Below are positions 46,256 through 55,374 of a DNA stretch of 64,000 nt, one piece after another (the first letter of the stretch is position 1; every line of letters begins with the position of its first letter). The translations under genes and the position numbers were made by a program. The stretch comes from Lishizhenia sp965656535 (lineage in GTDB: Bacteria; Bacteroidota; Bacteroidia; Flavobacteriales_D; Crocinitomicaceae): NCBI GenBank assembly GCA_965656535.1, contig CBFHKX010000005.1, positions 62,001 through 126,000 on the forward strand, written 5' to 3'. The notes under the pieces were generated by a model that did not search any database, was not told the DNA's origin, and saw only the letters and a list, made by a program, of their open reading frames with translations.

Positions 46256-47326
46256 ATGCAGTACTTATTCTCAAAACGTATTGACTTATTGGGTATTTAC
46301 CTTCCTTTTACGTTATTGTGGATATCTTTTTTATTTGTTCCAAACAGCTTAATCTATACCTCCTTTCCTATTTGGGCTTGGGTACTTTTCGTAGTTGGTT
46401 TTGATGTTTCTCATGTTTGGAGCACTTTATTTAGAACTTATTTTGATAAAGAAGCGTTCGGTAAGCACAAGCAATTTTTAGTAATTGGTCCGCCCGTAAT
46501 ATTTATACTAACGTTTTGTTTGGCCTTTATTTCTATTAGTTGGTTTTGGACAGTGCTTGCTTATATCGCTGTTTTTCATTTTATAAAACAACAATATGGA
46601 TTTTTAGCCCTATATAGAGTTAAAAGAGGAATTCAACTCACTAAATTTCAACGTAATTTGGATAAAATTGTCATTTATGGAGCAACCACGCTTCCTATTT
46701 TAATCTGGCATTTTTCTCCCGACTCAAATTTCCATTGGTTTACGGAAGGAGATTTCATCGCATTTAACCATTCTACTCTTTTATACACTAGTTTTAAGTG
46801 GAGTTTTTCACTTCTTTTCTTCTTATTTTTTTTCTACTGGTTATACCTCAATATAAAAGCAAAGTACTTTAGTACTGGTGCATTTCTTTGGATAAGTTTT
46901 ACTGTTTTAAATTGGTTTGGCGCAATTGTATTTATAAACTCTGATTATGTTTTTACAACAACAAATGTTGTTGCACATGGCTTACCCTATTTTATTCTTA
47001 TCATTTATTATAAATCCAAAACAGATAACAAAAGAGAAACGAACAAAAACCTCTTTCTCAAATGGACGGTAATAATCGTATTTGTTGTTTTATGTTTGGC
47101 CTTTGTAGAAGAGTTTTTTTGGGATAAACTCATTAACCACGAAAAGCAAGCTGTTTTTGGTACGCGTCAATTACTAAATAATCCGTTTGAAATTGAAAGG
47201 TCTTTAACCGCAATATTTACAGCGCTATTAGCACTACCACAAATATGGCACTACTTTGTAGATGGTATTATTTGGAAAGCTAATGCAAAAAACCCACACC
47301 TTAAAACTGTTTTTAAAAATGAATAA
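46256..47326 (+). CDS. Polytopic membrane protein of unknown function
   Basis: This 356-aa protein has eight or nine membrane helices. Conserved-looking polar residues lie in or near helices: GFDVSHVWSTLFRTYFD, AVFHFIKQQYGFLALYRVKRG, VAHGLPYFILIIYY, and a C-terminal LPQIWHYFVDGIIWK. The histidines in FHFIKQQYG, AHGLPYF and WHYFVDG line up as possible metal or haem sites, but I know no family assignment. The start at 46256 lies close to a TATCTTTA promoter-like element. Its stop overlaps the next small gene. Confidence 0.75.
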   Translation: MQYLFSKRIDLLGIYLPFTLLWISFLFVPNSLIYTSFPIWAWVLFVVGFDVSHVWSTLFRTYFDKEAFGKHKQFLVIGPPVIFILTFCLAFISISWFWTVLAYIAVFHFIKQQYGFLALYRVKRGIQLTKFQRNLDKIVIYGATTLPILIWHFSPDSNFHWFTEGDFIAFNHSTLLYTSFKWSFSLLFFLFFFYWLYLNIKAKYFSTGAFLWISFTVLNWFGAIVFINSDYVFTTTNVVAHGLPYFILIIYYKSKTDNKRETNKNLFLKWTVIIVFVVLCLAFVEEFFWDKLINHEKQAVFGTRQLLNNPFEIERSLTAIFTALLALPQIWHYFVDGIIWKANAKNPHLKTVFKNE

Positions 47327-47561
47327 AGTAATCACTATTCTAAGTGTTTCAATGGTAATTGGACTCTTACTTTGGAATGTATTCTTAATTAACAAAAACC
47401 AAGATTTGTTAACGAACAACCAGCTGCTAGAAATCAAATTTCAAACCCAGCAAGGAGAAATAGACATTTTAACTTATGATTTGGTTACTACAAGAGATAG
47501 TTTAAGAATTCTCCTTTCTACCTTAGACTCTATTCCAGTTATTCAAAAAGAATTTTATTAA
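47319..47561 (+). CDS. Small single-pass membrane protein with coiled coil
   Basis: An 80-aa protein starting at ATG 47319, overlapping the end of the previous gene by 8 bp (AATGAATAA), so it is translationally coupled. It has one membrane helix (TILSVSMVIGLLLWNVFLI) and then a Gln/Leu-rich coiled-coil-like stretch (NQLLEIKFQTQQGEIDILT). Its function is unknown; a partner of the polytopic protein upstream is plausible. Confidence 0.6.
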   Translation: MNKVITILSVSMVIGLLLWNVFLINKNQDLLTNNQLLEIKFQTQQGEIDILTYDLVTTRDSLRILLSTLDSIPVIQKEFY

Positions 47562-47605
47562 TATCTTTAAAGTGCGTAATCGTTTATCAATCAAGTTTTA
47601 AAAAT

Positions 47606-49156
47606 ATGAAATTACTACTTTCTGCACTTCTTTTATTGGTATTTGCTGCTAGAGCACAAGATACAGATATCTCAGAAAATTTCTTCTACGATGGAGAGCC
47701 TTATTTGGCTATGCACCCTACGAACTCTCAAATTCTAACGGTTTCTTGGATGGGTTTTCAGCCTGGAGAGGGTATTGTTATTAAAACTAAAAACTCTTTA
47801 GACGGCGGAAATACATGGGGAAATTACAATTTTCTTTCTATTGAAACTGGAGAAAGACAAGCAGACCCTGTTTTAAAATATGATAGCAACGGCAACTTGT
47901 TTTTATGTTATATCGACTTTGACGGAATAAACCTCTCACAAGGAACAGTGCGTATTAGAAAATCTTCAGACTTTGGTGCATCTTGGCAAAGCAGCGTTGA
48001 AGCAATTAATATAACCGATTGTCCAAATCAACTCTGTATTGACAGACCTTGGATGGAAATTGACACCACGGGCGGACCTCTAGATGGAACTATTTATGTT
48101 ACTGCAATTAACGCAGATCAACCTACGGTTGTAACAGCTCCTTATCATCCATACTTAAGTGTTAGTTTAGATAACGGAAACAGTTTTCAAACTCCTCGCT
48201 TTTTAGATACACTTGATTATTTGGCAGGAGACCTCATCCCACAACCCATATCTATACCAACAATTGATGGTAATGGTGTTTTCCGAGCAATCTATCCAAG
48301 TTATGTGCTATCTCAATCTTTCTTTGCAGAATACTATTTAGTAAGCAGTTCTGATGGTGGAGCTACTTTATCTCACTCAAACGCATTCTCTGTATCTTCT
48401 GGAGGGACAAGCACAAATGCTAAACTGGGTAGAACCATGATTACAAATCCTGCAGATGACAATCATTTAGTATATGTTTCAGTGGAAGCAGAGCAAGGCG
48501 ATTTAGACATCTATTTTATTGAATCTTTTGATGCAGGAGGTAGCTGAAGTAACACCATACGAGTAAATGATGATCCGCTCGGAAATGGCGTAGTACAAGA
48601 TTTAGTTTGGTTAGATTTTGATACGGATGGTGATTTGGCTTTTGCTTGGAGAGATAGAAGAAACGGTGGTATTGGATTAAATGCTCCGTCAGAAATATTT
48701 TGTGCGATTAAACCGAACGGCTCATCTGTTGTTGGACCAAACTTTCTTTTAAACGATTCTTTAGTCAATTACAATCCTCTTTTAGATGATCCGGGTAACG
48801 ATTTTATGAGTATGCAATTTAGAAACGACACCATACATGCCGTTTGGGGTGATGCGCGAAACGGTAATATCAACATTTTTTATAACCGCTATGCTGTAAG
48901 CAACAATACAAACTTTATTACCTCAATTAACAAAGAAGTAATCGATTTTTATCCTAATCCGAGTCAAGATTATATATACACGAAGTCTGAAAAAATTAGC
49001 GAAGTTTTTATTTATAACTCAGCAGGAGAGTTACAAATTCACACCAAAGACAATGTGCAAAAAGTTGATATTTCTAGACTAGAAAACGGAAACTATATTA
49101 TTCAGTTCTTATTACAAAATAAGGAAACGATTGCTGCACAATTTGTTAAACAATAG
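47606..49156 (+). pseudogene. Secreted BNR-repeat T9SS protein with in-frame TGA at 48545
   Basis: One frame runs from ATG 47606 to TAA 49154 and is interrupted by a single TGA (48545-48547). It would encode 516 codons: signal peptide (LLLSALLLLVFAARAQ), BNR/sialidase-like blades with Asp-boxes (SLDGGNTWGNY, SSDFGASWQSS, SSDGGATLSHS), and a T9SS type A tail (IDFYPNPSQDYIYTKSEK, ending AAQFVKQ). At the TGA the context reads DAGGS-stop-SNTIRVNDD; a Trp is expected there (GGSW), one base from TGA. All other Trp codons in the gene are TGG. A nonsense mutation or sequence error is likely. Confidence 0.8.
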
Positions 49157-49201
49157 ACCAAGAATAGTTGATGTAAGTCGTTTTAGGACTATCCTTAAAG
49201 A

Positions 49202-50389
49202 TTAGTGTTTAAGTACTTTTTTTGTGTTACTCTTTGTTTTTAAGAAGTAATACCCTGAGTTTAATTCAGAAAAATTTAACAAATATATTTCTTTATTCAA
49301 AACACTTATATTTATTAAAGCTGTAATGTTTTGTCCAATTTGATTGTATACCGCCAACTCTTTCAATTCTTTTTCTTTACCAGTAACCGTTAATACATTT
49401 ATAACAGGATTAGGATAAGCGTGTAGCGCTAAAGTAGCTGTTCGCGATAAATCTACCTGTTCTATGTCGCTAAGGCTAAATTCTCCGTTAAAATCTGTTT
49501 GCTTTAACCTGTAATAAACAAAAGTATTTGGAACATTCGTATCGGTTAAAGTATAAGATAAATATTGATTAGAGTTACCTGCTCCATTTAAACGAGCAAC
49601 TTCTGACCAATCCACTCCATCTAAAGAACGCTCTATTGTAAAATAATCATTTTGAGATTCAGAAGCCGTTTCCCAAAACAGTTCCACTTCATTATCATTC
49701 TTTTGGTTTGCTTCAAAAGAAAGTAGTTCTATAGGTAAAGCAGAAAAAAATGTTTGTGCAATTACTAAATTGTCTATGGTCGGTGTGTTTGCTCCTGAGG
49801 CATCCATACTTCTGCCTATCATCACATCTCCCGAGCCTTCCCAATATAAATCTCGGTTATCAGGACCATCAAATGACCATACCTCAACATCATCTACCAT
49901 TAAAATTCCTCTACCACTCTCTGGTAAATAAATAAAACGGTATCTTCTAAATATATTATCATTGGGAATAGCATATACATTACCCGAATTCACTGTGGTA
50001 AACCCTCCTGAACCATTATTAACACGGTAACTTACACTAAAGAAAGATCCCGCACTTAAATTGAAATATGCACCACGCGTAAAGAAATCAGCCTTAGATT
50101 CTTGTCTTTGGTAATCTATAGAAATGTCAATGCCAGTAAGGTCAAACGTTGGACTACCAGGAATAATCATATTTATATCCGCCTTAGGAGATCCAGGATT
50201 TAGCCCATTTGTACCCGCTGTACCTCCTGGAGAGGAAATAGCAGAAGATCCAACAGAAGATGCATTAGGTCCTATTAAAGCTTGTGTAACGAGATTGGAG
50301 TCCCAAGTAAACTGACTTACAATTTGCGCGTAAGCTGGAAGTGCAAACAAACAAATCTGAAACAAAATTAATCGGTAAAAAAGCTGCAT
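49202..50389 (-). CDS. Secreted T9SS protein with concanavalin-like N-terminal domain
   Basis: This 395-aa extracellular protein starts with a signal peptide (LILFQICLFALPAYAQ). Residues 22-215 form a beta-rich domain (ADFFTRGAYFNLSAGSFFSV, GRGILMVDDVEVWSFDG), consistent with a LamG/concanavalin-like jelly roll. The linker LPIELLSFEANQKNDNEVEL leads to a fibronectin-like unit (ETASESQNDYFTIERSLDG), a frequent block before T9SS tails. The C-terminal sorting domain is at 325-395 (LHAYPNPVINVLTVTGKE, ending NTKKVLKH). No catalytic residues are visible. It is convergent with the BNR gene, with 45 bp between. Confidence 0.85.
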   Translation of the reverse strand: MQLFYRLILFQICLFALPAYAQIVSQFTWDSNLVTQALIGPNASSVGSSAISSPGGTAGTNGLNPGSPKADINMIIPGSPTFDLTGIDISIDYQRQESKADFFTRGAYFNLSAGSFFSVSYRVNNGSGGFTTVNSGNVYAIPNDNIFRRYRFIYLPESGRGILMVDDVEVWSFDGPDNRDLYWEGSGDVMIGRSMDASGANTPTIDNLVIAQTFFSALPIELLSFEANQKNDNEVELFWETASESQNDYFTIERSLDGVDWSEVARLNGAGNSNQYLSYTLTDTNVPNTFVYYRLKQTDFNGEFSLSDIEQVDLSRTATLALHAYPNPVINVLTVTGKEKELKELAVYNQIGQNITALINISVLNKEIYLLNFSELNSGYYFLKTKSNTKKVLKH

Positions 50390-50427
50390 TAATGTTAAAT
50401 AATTAATAATTCGTCGACAAAAGTAAT

Positions 50428-50462
50428 AAAAAAATCGACTTCAAAAAAATTAGAGTCGATTT
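50428..50462 (-). terminator. Rho-independent terminator after valS
   Basis: Read on the minus strand, AAATCGACT (50432-50440) and AGTCGATTT (50454-50462) form a 9-bp stem with a 13-nt loop followed by a run of T. It lies 20 bp past the valS stop. Confidence 0.82.
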
Positions 50463-50482
50463 ATGTACTTTTTAACAAACTA

Positions 50483-53110
50483 CTATTTCAATGCAGCCAG
50501 CTTGTCTTCTATTACTTTAATTTTTGAAAGTGCATCTGCTTCTTTTTTCTTTTCTGAAGCTACTACTTGCTCTGGCGCACCAGCTACGAAACGTTCGTTT
50601 CCTAATTTCTTTTGTACAGATTTTAAGAAACCTTGTGCGTAGTTTAATTCTTCTTCTAGCTTTTTAATTTCAGCTTCTACATCAATATCATCTCCAAAAG
50701 GAATAAAGTATTCATTAGAATTTACGATAAAAGAGTAAGCATTTCCTACTTTTTCTTCGTTGTATTCTAACTTAGAAAGGTTCCCCATTTTTACTAAAAC
50801 TGCATCTAAATCTGTATTGATTTCGGCATTTTTCTTAATGGTTAGCTCTACTTTAACTTTATTAGCAATATTGTTTTGCTTACGCACATTTCTAATATTA
50901 CTAATCACCTCAGCTGTGGTTTTAAAATTATCTAAAACCGCTTGATTCACTTTATTTGTTTCTGGCCAAGAAGCAAGAATAATATCATCTCCCTCTGCTC
51001 TTTCTCTTAACAAATGCCAAAGTTCTTCTGCAATAAATGGTGTAAACGGCTGCGTTAATTTCAATACCTTTTCAAAGAAATCTTTTGTAGCTTCTAATGT
51101 TACTTTATCTATCGGTTGTTGGTAACCTGGCTTAACCATTTCTAAATACCAACCACAGAAATCGTCATAAACCAATTTATAAATCGCCATCAACGCGTCT
51201 GATAATCTAAACTTCTCAAACTGCTCGTTAATGTAAAGAATTGTTTCGTTTAATTTAGCATCTATCCACTCTATTGCTTTTATAGAAGCTTCTGGTTGTT
51301 GCATATCTGCTACTTCCCAAGAAGATACTAAACGCAAGGCGTTCCACAATTTATTGGTGTAGTTTCTACCTTGTTCACACTGAGAAGAATCAAACGGTAA
51401 ATCATTACCAGCAGGAGAACTTAACAACATTCCTACTCTTACACCGTCTGCTCCATACTTCTCTATCAATTCTATCGGATCTGGAGAGTTACCAAGAGAT
51501 TTAGACATCTTTCTACCCAATTTATCTCTTACAATACCCGTGTAATAAACGTTTTTGAATGGAATTTTATCCATGTACTCATTTCCAGCAATAATCATAC
51601 GTGCAACCCAGAAAAACATAATCTCTGGTGCAGTTACTAAATCATTGGTTGGATAATAGTACTCTATTTCTTTATTATTTGGCTGTGTGAGTCCGTTAAA
51701 AACTGAGATTGGCCATAACCAAGAGGAAAACCACGTATCGAGTACATCTTCGTCTTGTTTTAAGTCGGAAGCAGAAATTGCTTTCCCTGCTTTTTCTGTT
51801 GCAATTTTAATGGCTTCTTCTTGCGTTTTTGCAACTACAAAATCATCTGCTCCATCTCCATAATACCAAGCCGGAATTTGGTGTCCCCACCAAAGCTGAC
51901 GAGAAATACACCAATCTTTGATGTTCTCCATCCAGTGTCGGTAAGTATTCTTCATGTTATCTGGGTGAAACTTAATTTCGCCGTTCATAACCACATCTAG
52001 CGCAGGTTTTGCCAATGCTTTCATATCTACAAACCACTGTAAAGAGAGTCTTGGCTCAATTACAGCATCTGTTCTTTCAGAAAAACCGACTTTATTAATG
52101 TAATCTTCTGTTTTAATTAAATATCCTTTATCGTAAAGCTCTTTTTCGATAGCTTTTCTTACCTCAAATCTATCCTGACCAGCGTAATGTAGTCCGTTTT
52201 CATTTAACGTACCATTTGCATTAAGAATATCAATTGTTTCTAAATCGTGTTTTTTTCCTAAATCATAATCGTTAACATCGTGTGCTGGTGTTACTTTTAA
52301 ACAACCTGTACCAAACTCCATGTCTACGTAATCATCAAAAATTACAGGAATAGTTCTGTTTGCGATTGGCACAATTACATGTTTTCCTTTAAGATTAGCA
52401 AAACGTGCATCATTTGGGTTAACACAAATCGCACTATCTCCAAGAATAGTTTCTGGACGAGTAGTAGCAATGGTTAACCACTCATCTTCTGTACCTGCTA
52501 TTTTGTAGCGAACATTAAATAATTTAGAATTAACCTCTTTGTGAATTACTTCTTCATCAGACAAAGCCGTTTGCGCCTCAGGATCCCAGTTTATCATACG
52601 CACACCACGGTAAATTTTACCTTTTTTGTACATATCCATAAACACGTCAATTACAGATTCAGAATACTCTGGATCCATAGTAAACGAAGTACGTTCCCAA
52701 TCGCAAGAAGCACCTAATTTCTTAAGCTGATCTAAGATAATACCACCGTGTTTGTCTTTCCACTCGTAGGCGTGTTTCATAAACTCATCTCTGGTAAGAT
52801 CTGATTTTTTGATGCCTTCTTTTCTTAATTTCTGAACAACTTTTGCTTCTGTAGCAATAGATGCATGATCTGTACCTGGAACCCAGCAAGCATTTTTACC
52901 TTGCATACGCGCCCTACGTACTAATACATCCTGAATGGTATTGTTGAGCATATGGCCCATGTGCAATACTCCTGTGACGTTTGGCGGAGGAATAACCACA
53001 GTGTAAGCTTCGCGCTCATCTGGTTCACTGTGAAAATAACCTTTATTCATCCAATGTGAATACCATTTTTCTTCTGCCTTTATCGGCTCGTACGTCTTTG
53101 GAATTTCCAT
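50483..53110 (-). CDS. valS: Valine--tRNA ligase
   Basis: This 875-aa class I synthetase charges tRNA-Val. It shows the HIGH motif as H50-M-G-H53 in PPPNVTGVLHMGH, the KMSKS loop in KLGRKMSKSLGN near residue 535, an editing domain (ATTRPETILGDSAICVNP), and a C-terminal coiled-coil (AEIKKLEEELNYAQGFLKSV). Length and domain order are canonical. It is monocistronic with a strong terminator downstream. Confidence 0.98.
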   Translation of the reverse strand: MEIPKTYEPIKAEEKWYSHWMNKGYFHSEPDEREAYTVVIPPPNVTGVLHMGHMLNNTIQDVLVRRARMQGKNACWVPGTDHASIATEAKVVQKLRKEGIKKSDLTRDEFMKHAYEWKDKHGGIILDQLKKLGASCDWERTSFTMDPEYSESVIDVFMDMYKKGKIYRGVRMINWDPEAQTALSDEEVIHKEVNSKLFNVRYKIAGTEDEWLTIATTRPETILGDSAICVNPNDARFANLKGKHVIVPIANRTIPVIFDDYVDMEFGTGCLKVTPAHDVNDYDLGKKHDLETIDILNANGTLNENGLHYAGQDRFEVRKAIEKELYDKGYLIKTEDYINKVGFSERTDAVIEPRLSLQWFVDMKALAKPALDVVMNGEIKFHPDNMKNTYRHWMENIKDWCISRQLWWGHQIPAWYYGDGADDFVVAKTQEEAIKIATEKAGKAISASDLKQDEDVLDTWFSSWLWPISVFNGLTQPNNKEIEYYYPTNDLVTAPEIMFFWVARMIIAGNEYMDKIPFKNVYYTGIVRDKLGRKMSKSLGNSPDPIELIEKYGADGVRVGMLLSSPAGNDLPFDSSQCEQGRNYTNKLWNALRLVSSWEVADMQQPEASIKAIEWIDAKLNETILYINEQFEKFRLSDALMAIYKLVYDDFCGWYLEMVKPGYQQPIDKVTLEATKDFFEKVLKLTQPFTPFIAEELWHLLRERAEGDDIILASWPETNKVNQAVLDNFKTTAEVISNIRNVRKQNNIANKVKVELTIKKNAEINTDLDAVLVKMGNLSKLEYNEEKVGNAYSFIVNSNEYFIPFGDDIDVEAEIKKLEEELNYAQGFLKSVQKKLGNERFVAGAPEQVVASEKKKEADALSKIKVIEDKLAALK

Positions 53111-53267
53111 TCTTTTTTGTTGTTTGGTGCAAAGATAATTGAATTGCTAAAATGAGGTGGATTGTTCGCCTTGGATATTTCGAAATTAGGCTCGTTTTAA
53201 AACTAGGTATGAAATTAATACAATCGTCAGACGTTTTAATAATCAATTAATGAATAAAAGGACTCAA

Positions 53268-53699
53268 TCAACCTATAAGAGATTGAACCATTTTACGGTA
53301 ATTATTTTGAATTCCCTTCGTGACTTTTACCTTGTCTTGATTAAATCCTACTTCGGCAATGGAATACATATTTGCATTTTGTTTTCTTAAATTCTTATCA
53401 CTCCAAAGAATGACTTCCGTAATCACAGGAGCCAGCTCTATTCCTTTTTCAGCTAATAAATAAACGTTCTCCTTTTGATTATCAGGAAATTTTTGCTTGG
53501 TTATCAAACCATTCTCTTCTAACCACTTAAGTCTTGCCGACAATATACCAGGAGCAATTCCCTCTGGAGATTTGGAGAACTCTTTAAATGTTTTCTTGCC
53601 TTGAACGAGCATGTCTCTTACAATTAATAAAGACCACTTATCTCCTAAAATATCCAAAGTACAGGAAATTGGACAGTCTGACCGAAAATTATTTTTCAC
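53268..53699 (-). CDS. HxlR family transcriptional regulator
   Basis: This 143-aa winged-helix regulator is of the HxlR type, with the family core CPISCTLDILGDKWSLLIVRDM and GILSARLKWLEENGLI. It begins with a GTG codon at 53699. Cysteines C9 and C13 lie at the N-terminal helix, at the place where the redox-sensing cysteine of YodB and HypR is found, so thiol or electrophile sensing is possible. It is divergent from a six-gene operon, 78 bp away, and the candidate operator lies between them. A minus-strand TATTTTTG at 53761-53768 may be its own -7 element. Confidence 0.9.
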   Translation of the reverse strand: MKNNFRSDCPISCTLDILGDKWSLLIVRDMLVQGKKTFKEFSKSPEGIAPGILSARLKWLEENGLITKQKFPDNQKENVYLLAEKGIELAPVITEVILWSDKNLRKQNANMYSIAEVGFNQDKVKVTKGIQNNYRKMVQSLIG

Positions 53700-53702
53700 T
53701 TT

Positions 53703-53723
53703 TTACTATTATTTTGATAGTAA
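53703..53723. promoter_or_regulatory. Candidate HxlR operator
   Basis: A perfect 7-7-7 inverted repeat, TTACTAT-TATTTTG-ATAGTAA, starts 3 bp from the hxlR start codon. Its centre is the -33 TTTG of the divergent operon, so binding would block that promoter and the hxlR leader. The half-site is of the TACTAT/ATAGTA kind described for YodB-like regulators. Confidence 0.65.
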
Positions 53724-53745
53724 TAAAAATATTTGATTATTTTTG
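53713..53745 (+). promoter_or_regulatory. Bacteroidota promoter of the HxlR-divergent operon
   Basis: TTTG (53713-53716) is followed after 21 nt by TATTTTTG (53738-53745), matching TTTG...TAnnTTTG. The start codon of the first gene is 31 bp downstream. Confidence 0.6.
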
Positions 53746-53776
53746 CTACTGATTTAATATCAAAAATAACAAACTT

Positions 53777-54220
53777 ATGGAAACAAAATCATTTTTAAGA
53801 ATTAAAAGCGAACCAAAAAATATACGCGTTGGTATTTGGTCAAGCATAATATCGGCAATTATGCTTATTGGAATTGGAATCTTTTGGCTAGCTCACCCAA
53901 GTGCTACAGAAGGTTCTTTTTCAATAATACCAGACACACTAGCAGCCGTTTCTTTAGCAAAAATAGTAGCTATATTCAAAGCCATTGGAGATTTTCTACC
54001 TCCTATATTTGTTCTTTTAGCTATCTATTTTAAACAATATAAATTGGCTAGTTACTTTCACATTGTAACACTTATCTTAGTAATTGTAGTTGATATGTTT
54101 GTATGGGGTTCTTTTGTGCCAAATTCAGGCGCTAAAGATATTTTACAACATATACCTTTTGCAATTCCGATTGTAATTGCTGCCTACTCTTTTCTTAAAT
54201 CAAACTCAAAAACGAATTAA
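53777..54220 (+). CDS. Small membrane protein of an HxlR operon (possible DUF4267/DUF6326 type)
   Basis: This 147-aa protein has four membrane helices (IISAIMLIGIGIFWLA, FLPPIFVLLAIYFKQY, FHIVTLILVIVVDMFVWG, IPFAIPIVIAAYSFL). The pattern with a short proline-rich loop between helices is common in small membrane proteins next to HxlR regulators, but the family name is uncertain. It is the first of six collinear genes and its stop is 2 bp before the next start. Confidence 0.65.
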   Translation: METKSFLRIKSEPKNIRVGIWSSIISAIMLIGIGIFWLAHPSATEGSFSIIPDTLAAVSLAKIVAIFKAIGDFLPPIFVLLAIYFKQYKLASYFHIVTLILVIVVDMFVWGSFVPNSGAKDILQHIPFAIPIVIAAYSFLKSNSKTN

Positions 54221-54222
54221 TT

Positions 54223-54588
54223 ATGCTTTTATTTATTCGTGTTTTCTTGGTCCTTTATGGGCTTATTGCTGCTGCAACGGGGTTTATGGGAATAACTGCC
54301 AAATTCGATGCAACGGTAGATGCAATGATAGACAATAATCATCGTTATGTTGCTGCGATTTGGATGGCAACATCTCTAGCCTTTTTTTATGTAGCCTGGA
54401 ATCCGTCAGAAACAGCCTTGTTTCGATTTTTGATGATAGCCGTTTTTCTTGGTGGTATTGTCAGAGCTGTTGCTTTAATTAACTACCCCGCTACACCATT
54501 TCTTATTTTCCTTATTGCAATAGAGCTGATACCAATTGTATTGATGTTTTGGATGCCTAATAAACTTTTAACCTCAAAAGCGCTCTAA
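54223..54588 (+). CDS. DUF4345 family membrane protein
   Basis: This 121-aa protein matches DUF4345: RVFLVLYGLIAAATGFMGIT, DNNHRYVAAIWMATSLAFFYVAW and GGIVRAVALI. Four membrane helices are predicted from hydrophobicity. The family is often near regulators of the HxlR type and SDR oxidoreductases, as here. Its function is not known. Confidence 0.8.
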   Translation: MLLFIRVFLVLYGLIAAATGFMGITAKFDATVDAMIDNNHRYVAAIWMATSLAFFYVAWNPSETALFRFLMIAVFLGGIVRAVALINYPATPFLIFLIAIELIPIVLMFWMPNKLLTSKAL

Positions 54589-54604
54589 TTAATAATAAAC
54601 AATA

Positions 54605-55369
54605 ATGAAAAAATCAAAACAAACAGTATTAATAACAGGCGGTAGCTCTGGAATAGGGCTAGCTCTTGCTCATAAATTCATGGAGAATGACAACACCGTA
54701 ATTATAACAGGCAGAAATCTAACTAAACTCGAACAAGTAAAAACAGAGAACCCTCATCTTCATATATTTCAAAGTGACGTAACAGATGATGCTGACGTGA
54801 GAATGCTTGCGGATGATATTCGGCAAGAATTTGACGGATTGGATGTTCTTATCAACAACGCAGGAATAATGAATTTGGTAGATACTGGCAATGAAAGCAA
54901 TGACTTGCAAAAACAAATGCAGGAAATTGAAATTAACTACAATTCGCCTATAAGAGTGTTACATTATTTCCTTCCACTACTTAAAAAAAGTAATAATGCC
55001 GTTTTAGTAAATGTATCTTCGGGTTTGGCTTATGTTCCATTTGCACAAGCACCCGTTTATTCGGGTACAAAATCAGCTTTGCATTTTTGGACATTAGGTA
55101 TTCGTCCACAACTGAAAGCTCAAGGCATAAAAGTTGTTGAACTTTTGCCACCTGTCGTAAAAACCGACATTTTTGATGGTATAGAAGTAAGCGAAGTTGA
55201 GTTTAAACCCATTCTTCCTCAAAAACTAGCCAATTTATTTTGGAAAGATTATACAAAAGGAAAAGAAGAAATTACGCCTGGTATGTCTTCTCAACTAAAA
55301 TTAATGGGTAGATGGGCACCAAAATTTATTTTCAAACAATTGAATAAAGAAGCCATTCCACAAAAATAA
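54605..55369 (+). CDS. SDR family oxidoreductase (DltE-like)
   Basis: This 254-aa short-chain dehydrogenase has the NAD(P)-binding LITGGSSGIGLALA, the NNAG motif in LINNAGIMN, and a catalytic S-Y-K triad as VSSGLAYVPFAQAPVYSGTKSALHF. The C-terminal LPPVVKTDIFDG is the usual substrate loop. It is the third gene of the HxlR-divergent operon. The cofactor and substrate are undetermined. Confidence 0.93.
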   Translation: MKKSKQTVLITGGSSGIGLALAHKFMENDNTVIITGRNLTKLEQVKTENPHLHIFQSDVTDDADVRMLADDIRQEFDGLDVLINNAGIMNLVDTGNESNDLQKQMQEIEINYNSPIRVLHYFLPLLKKSNNAVLVNVSSGLAYVPFAQAPVYSGTKSALHFWTLGIRPQLKAQGIKVVELLPPVVKTDIFDGIEVSEVEFKPILPQKLANLFWKDYTKGKEEITPGMSSQLKLMGRWAPKFIFKQLNKEAIPQK

Positions 55370-55374
55370 TATTT

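Noticed and set aside
48545..48547. Recoding of TGA as Trp (alternative genetic code)
   Set aside because: All the other tryptophans in the window use TGG and TGA works as a normal stop in many genes, so a code change is not supported.
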